Below, piece after piece: positions 59,269 to 60,000 of a DNA stretch of 60,000 bases (position 1 is its first letter; each line of letters starts with the position of its first letter). Source of the stretch: Tubiluchus corallicola (Eukaryota > Priapulida > Priapulimorpha > Priapulimorphida > Tubiluchidae). A program made the position numbers and the translations under genes. The stretch spans positions 545,001 through 605,000 of the forward strand of contig JAQGDQ010000084.1 of the NCBI GenBank assembly GCA_030141605.1, in the 5' to 3' direction. The notes beneath the pieces are model-generated. The model was not told the origin of the DNA and made no database searches. It was given only the letters and a program-made list of their open reading frames with translations.

Positions 59269-60000
59269 GTCAGTTTTCAACATTTTGTGTTCATAGTTTT
59301 GTCACACGTTCATTTTTTTGTTTAGTCTTTACTGATTACAGTAAGTCCTCACTTAGCGATGCAAGTGCATTCCAGCAAAATACGACGTTAAGCGAAACGT
59401 CATTAAATGAAGCCAAAACTTTCATAGAAAGTAACGTAAAAGAATTGAGATACGTTCCAGAGGCAAAAATCAGTGCTGCTTGGATCATATAAATTAAACG
59501 TTGTATGACTTTTACTGATGCTTCTGTTGATTAATGTCTTTCAGTTTGCTTGAAACCACCTACATATCTTACTCGCCTGGCTAGCAGTTTCTCTTTAGTT
59601 GACCATTAACTGTTTAAATCTAGGCAGCGGTTAAACAATAAACACTGCAGCATAATCAAAGCCAAGTCATGAGGTGACCTTGGGAATTTTATCTAGAAAT
59701 TAATATTCACTTTTCTGGTTGCTATAGTAACGGACAGGCAAAATTCCTTGGCATAAACTTTGCTCCCAGACTTCGCTTGATACAAACGGCTAGCATTTAG
59801 TGGTCAGTTTGGAAATGTTTATGTTACTAGTGCATTTTTGGAACAGAAATGAGGCAACATGTGCTGTTTTATGCATCAAATTAGGTAAAACAAGTTGATA
59901 AAATAAAAATTGGCTATGAGTAAAGCAAAAAAATCGTCGTTAAAACGAAGCGTTGCATCCTTCAGCAAAAAAAGATGTGAAATGTTCAATACGTTAAAAA
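59269..60000 (+). other. Start of intron 17
   Basis: No further exon visible. 59341-59420 (TCACTTAGCGATGCA, CGACGTTAAGCGAAACG) and 59920-59970 (CGTCGTTAAAACGAAGCG) share words and look like the two ends of a decayed mobile element running close to the window end. Confidence 0.55.

Overview
The window is eukaryotic DNA from an invertebrate-type animal genome. It is AT-rich and dominated by introns, with short exons set in long stretches of microsatellites, minisatellites and non-autonomous DNA transposons. I cannot name the species. The degenerate CCCTAA-type tract and the hAT-like MITE with an 8-bp target duplication fit many metazoan phyla. I see no bacterial operon, CRISPR array, rRNA or tRNA. 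| Everything supportable as protein coding belongs to ONE gene on the + strand, spanning at least 1835-59268. Seventeen exons join with perfect phase agreement and no stop codon, giving about 1110 codons (3328 nt) of one interrupted protein. The order is: end of a calponin-homology (CH) domain with the family signature VTIYWLG; a Ser-rich linker; the DUF4757-type motif W-Q-S-N-L-D-x-W-K-S-R-R-K-R; a long disordered Ser/Pro/Lys region; a PDZ domain split over two exons; a second long disordered segment; a Pro-rich exon; and a charged helical exon. This is the architecture of LMO7/LIMCH1, the cortical actin and adherens-junction scaffold family. The PDZ makes it closer to LMO7. The start of the CH domain lies upstream of the window, and the expected C-terminal LIM domain lies downstream. 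| Layout: 1-1834 upstream intron; 1835-8387 CH exons; 10251-20372 linker and DUF4757 exons; 24182-30036 disordered exons; 31003-33414 PDZ; 33415-42845 a 9.4-kb intron with two candidate 27-nt cassette microexons; 42846-43609 the largest exon; 49447-59268 C-terminal exons. Introns hold at least six dispersed MITE-like families, a 2.8-kb terminal-inverted-repeat element, a LINE reverse-transcriptase remnant and about twenty tandem arrays. | The most striking theme is that several arrays are built from the gene's own intron/exon boundaries. The CH exon 5' half plus its splice acceptor is present three times (7735-8387). The acceptor of the exon at 12789 is the last unit of a 27-bp (9-codon, in-frame) array. 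The acceptor and first bases of the exon at 57909 are the last unit of a 62-bp array. This gives serial decoy or alternative 3' splice sites and is the best candidate for something worth testing. I found no evidence of a wholly new multi-gene system; long ORFs over the arrays are satellite translation.
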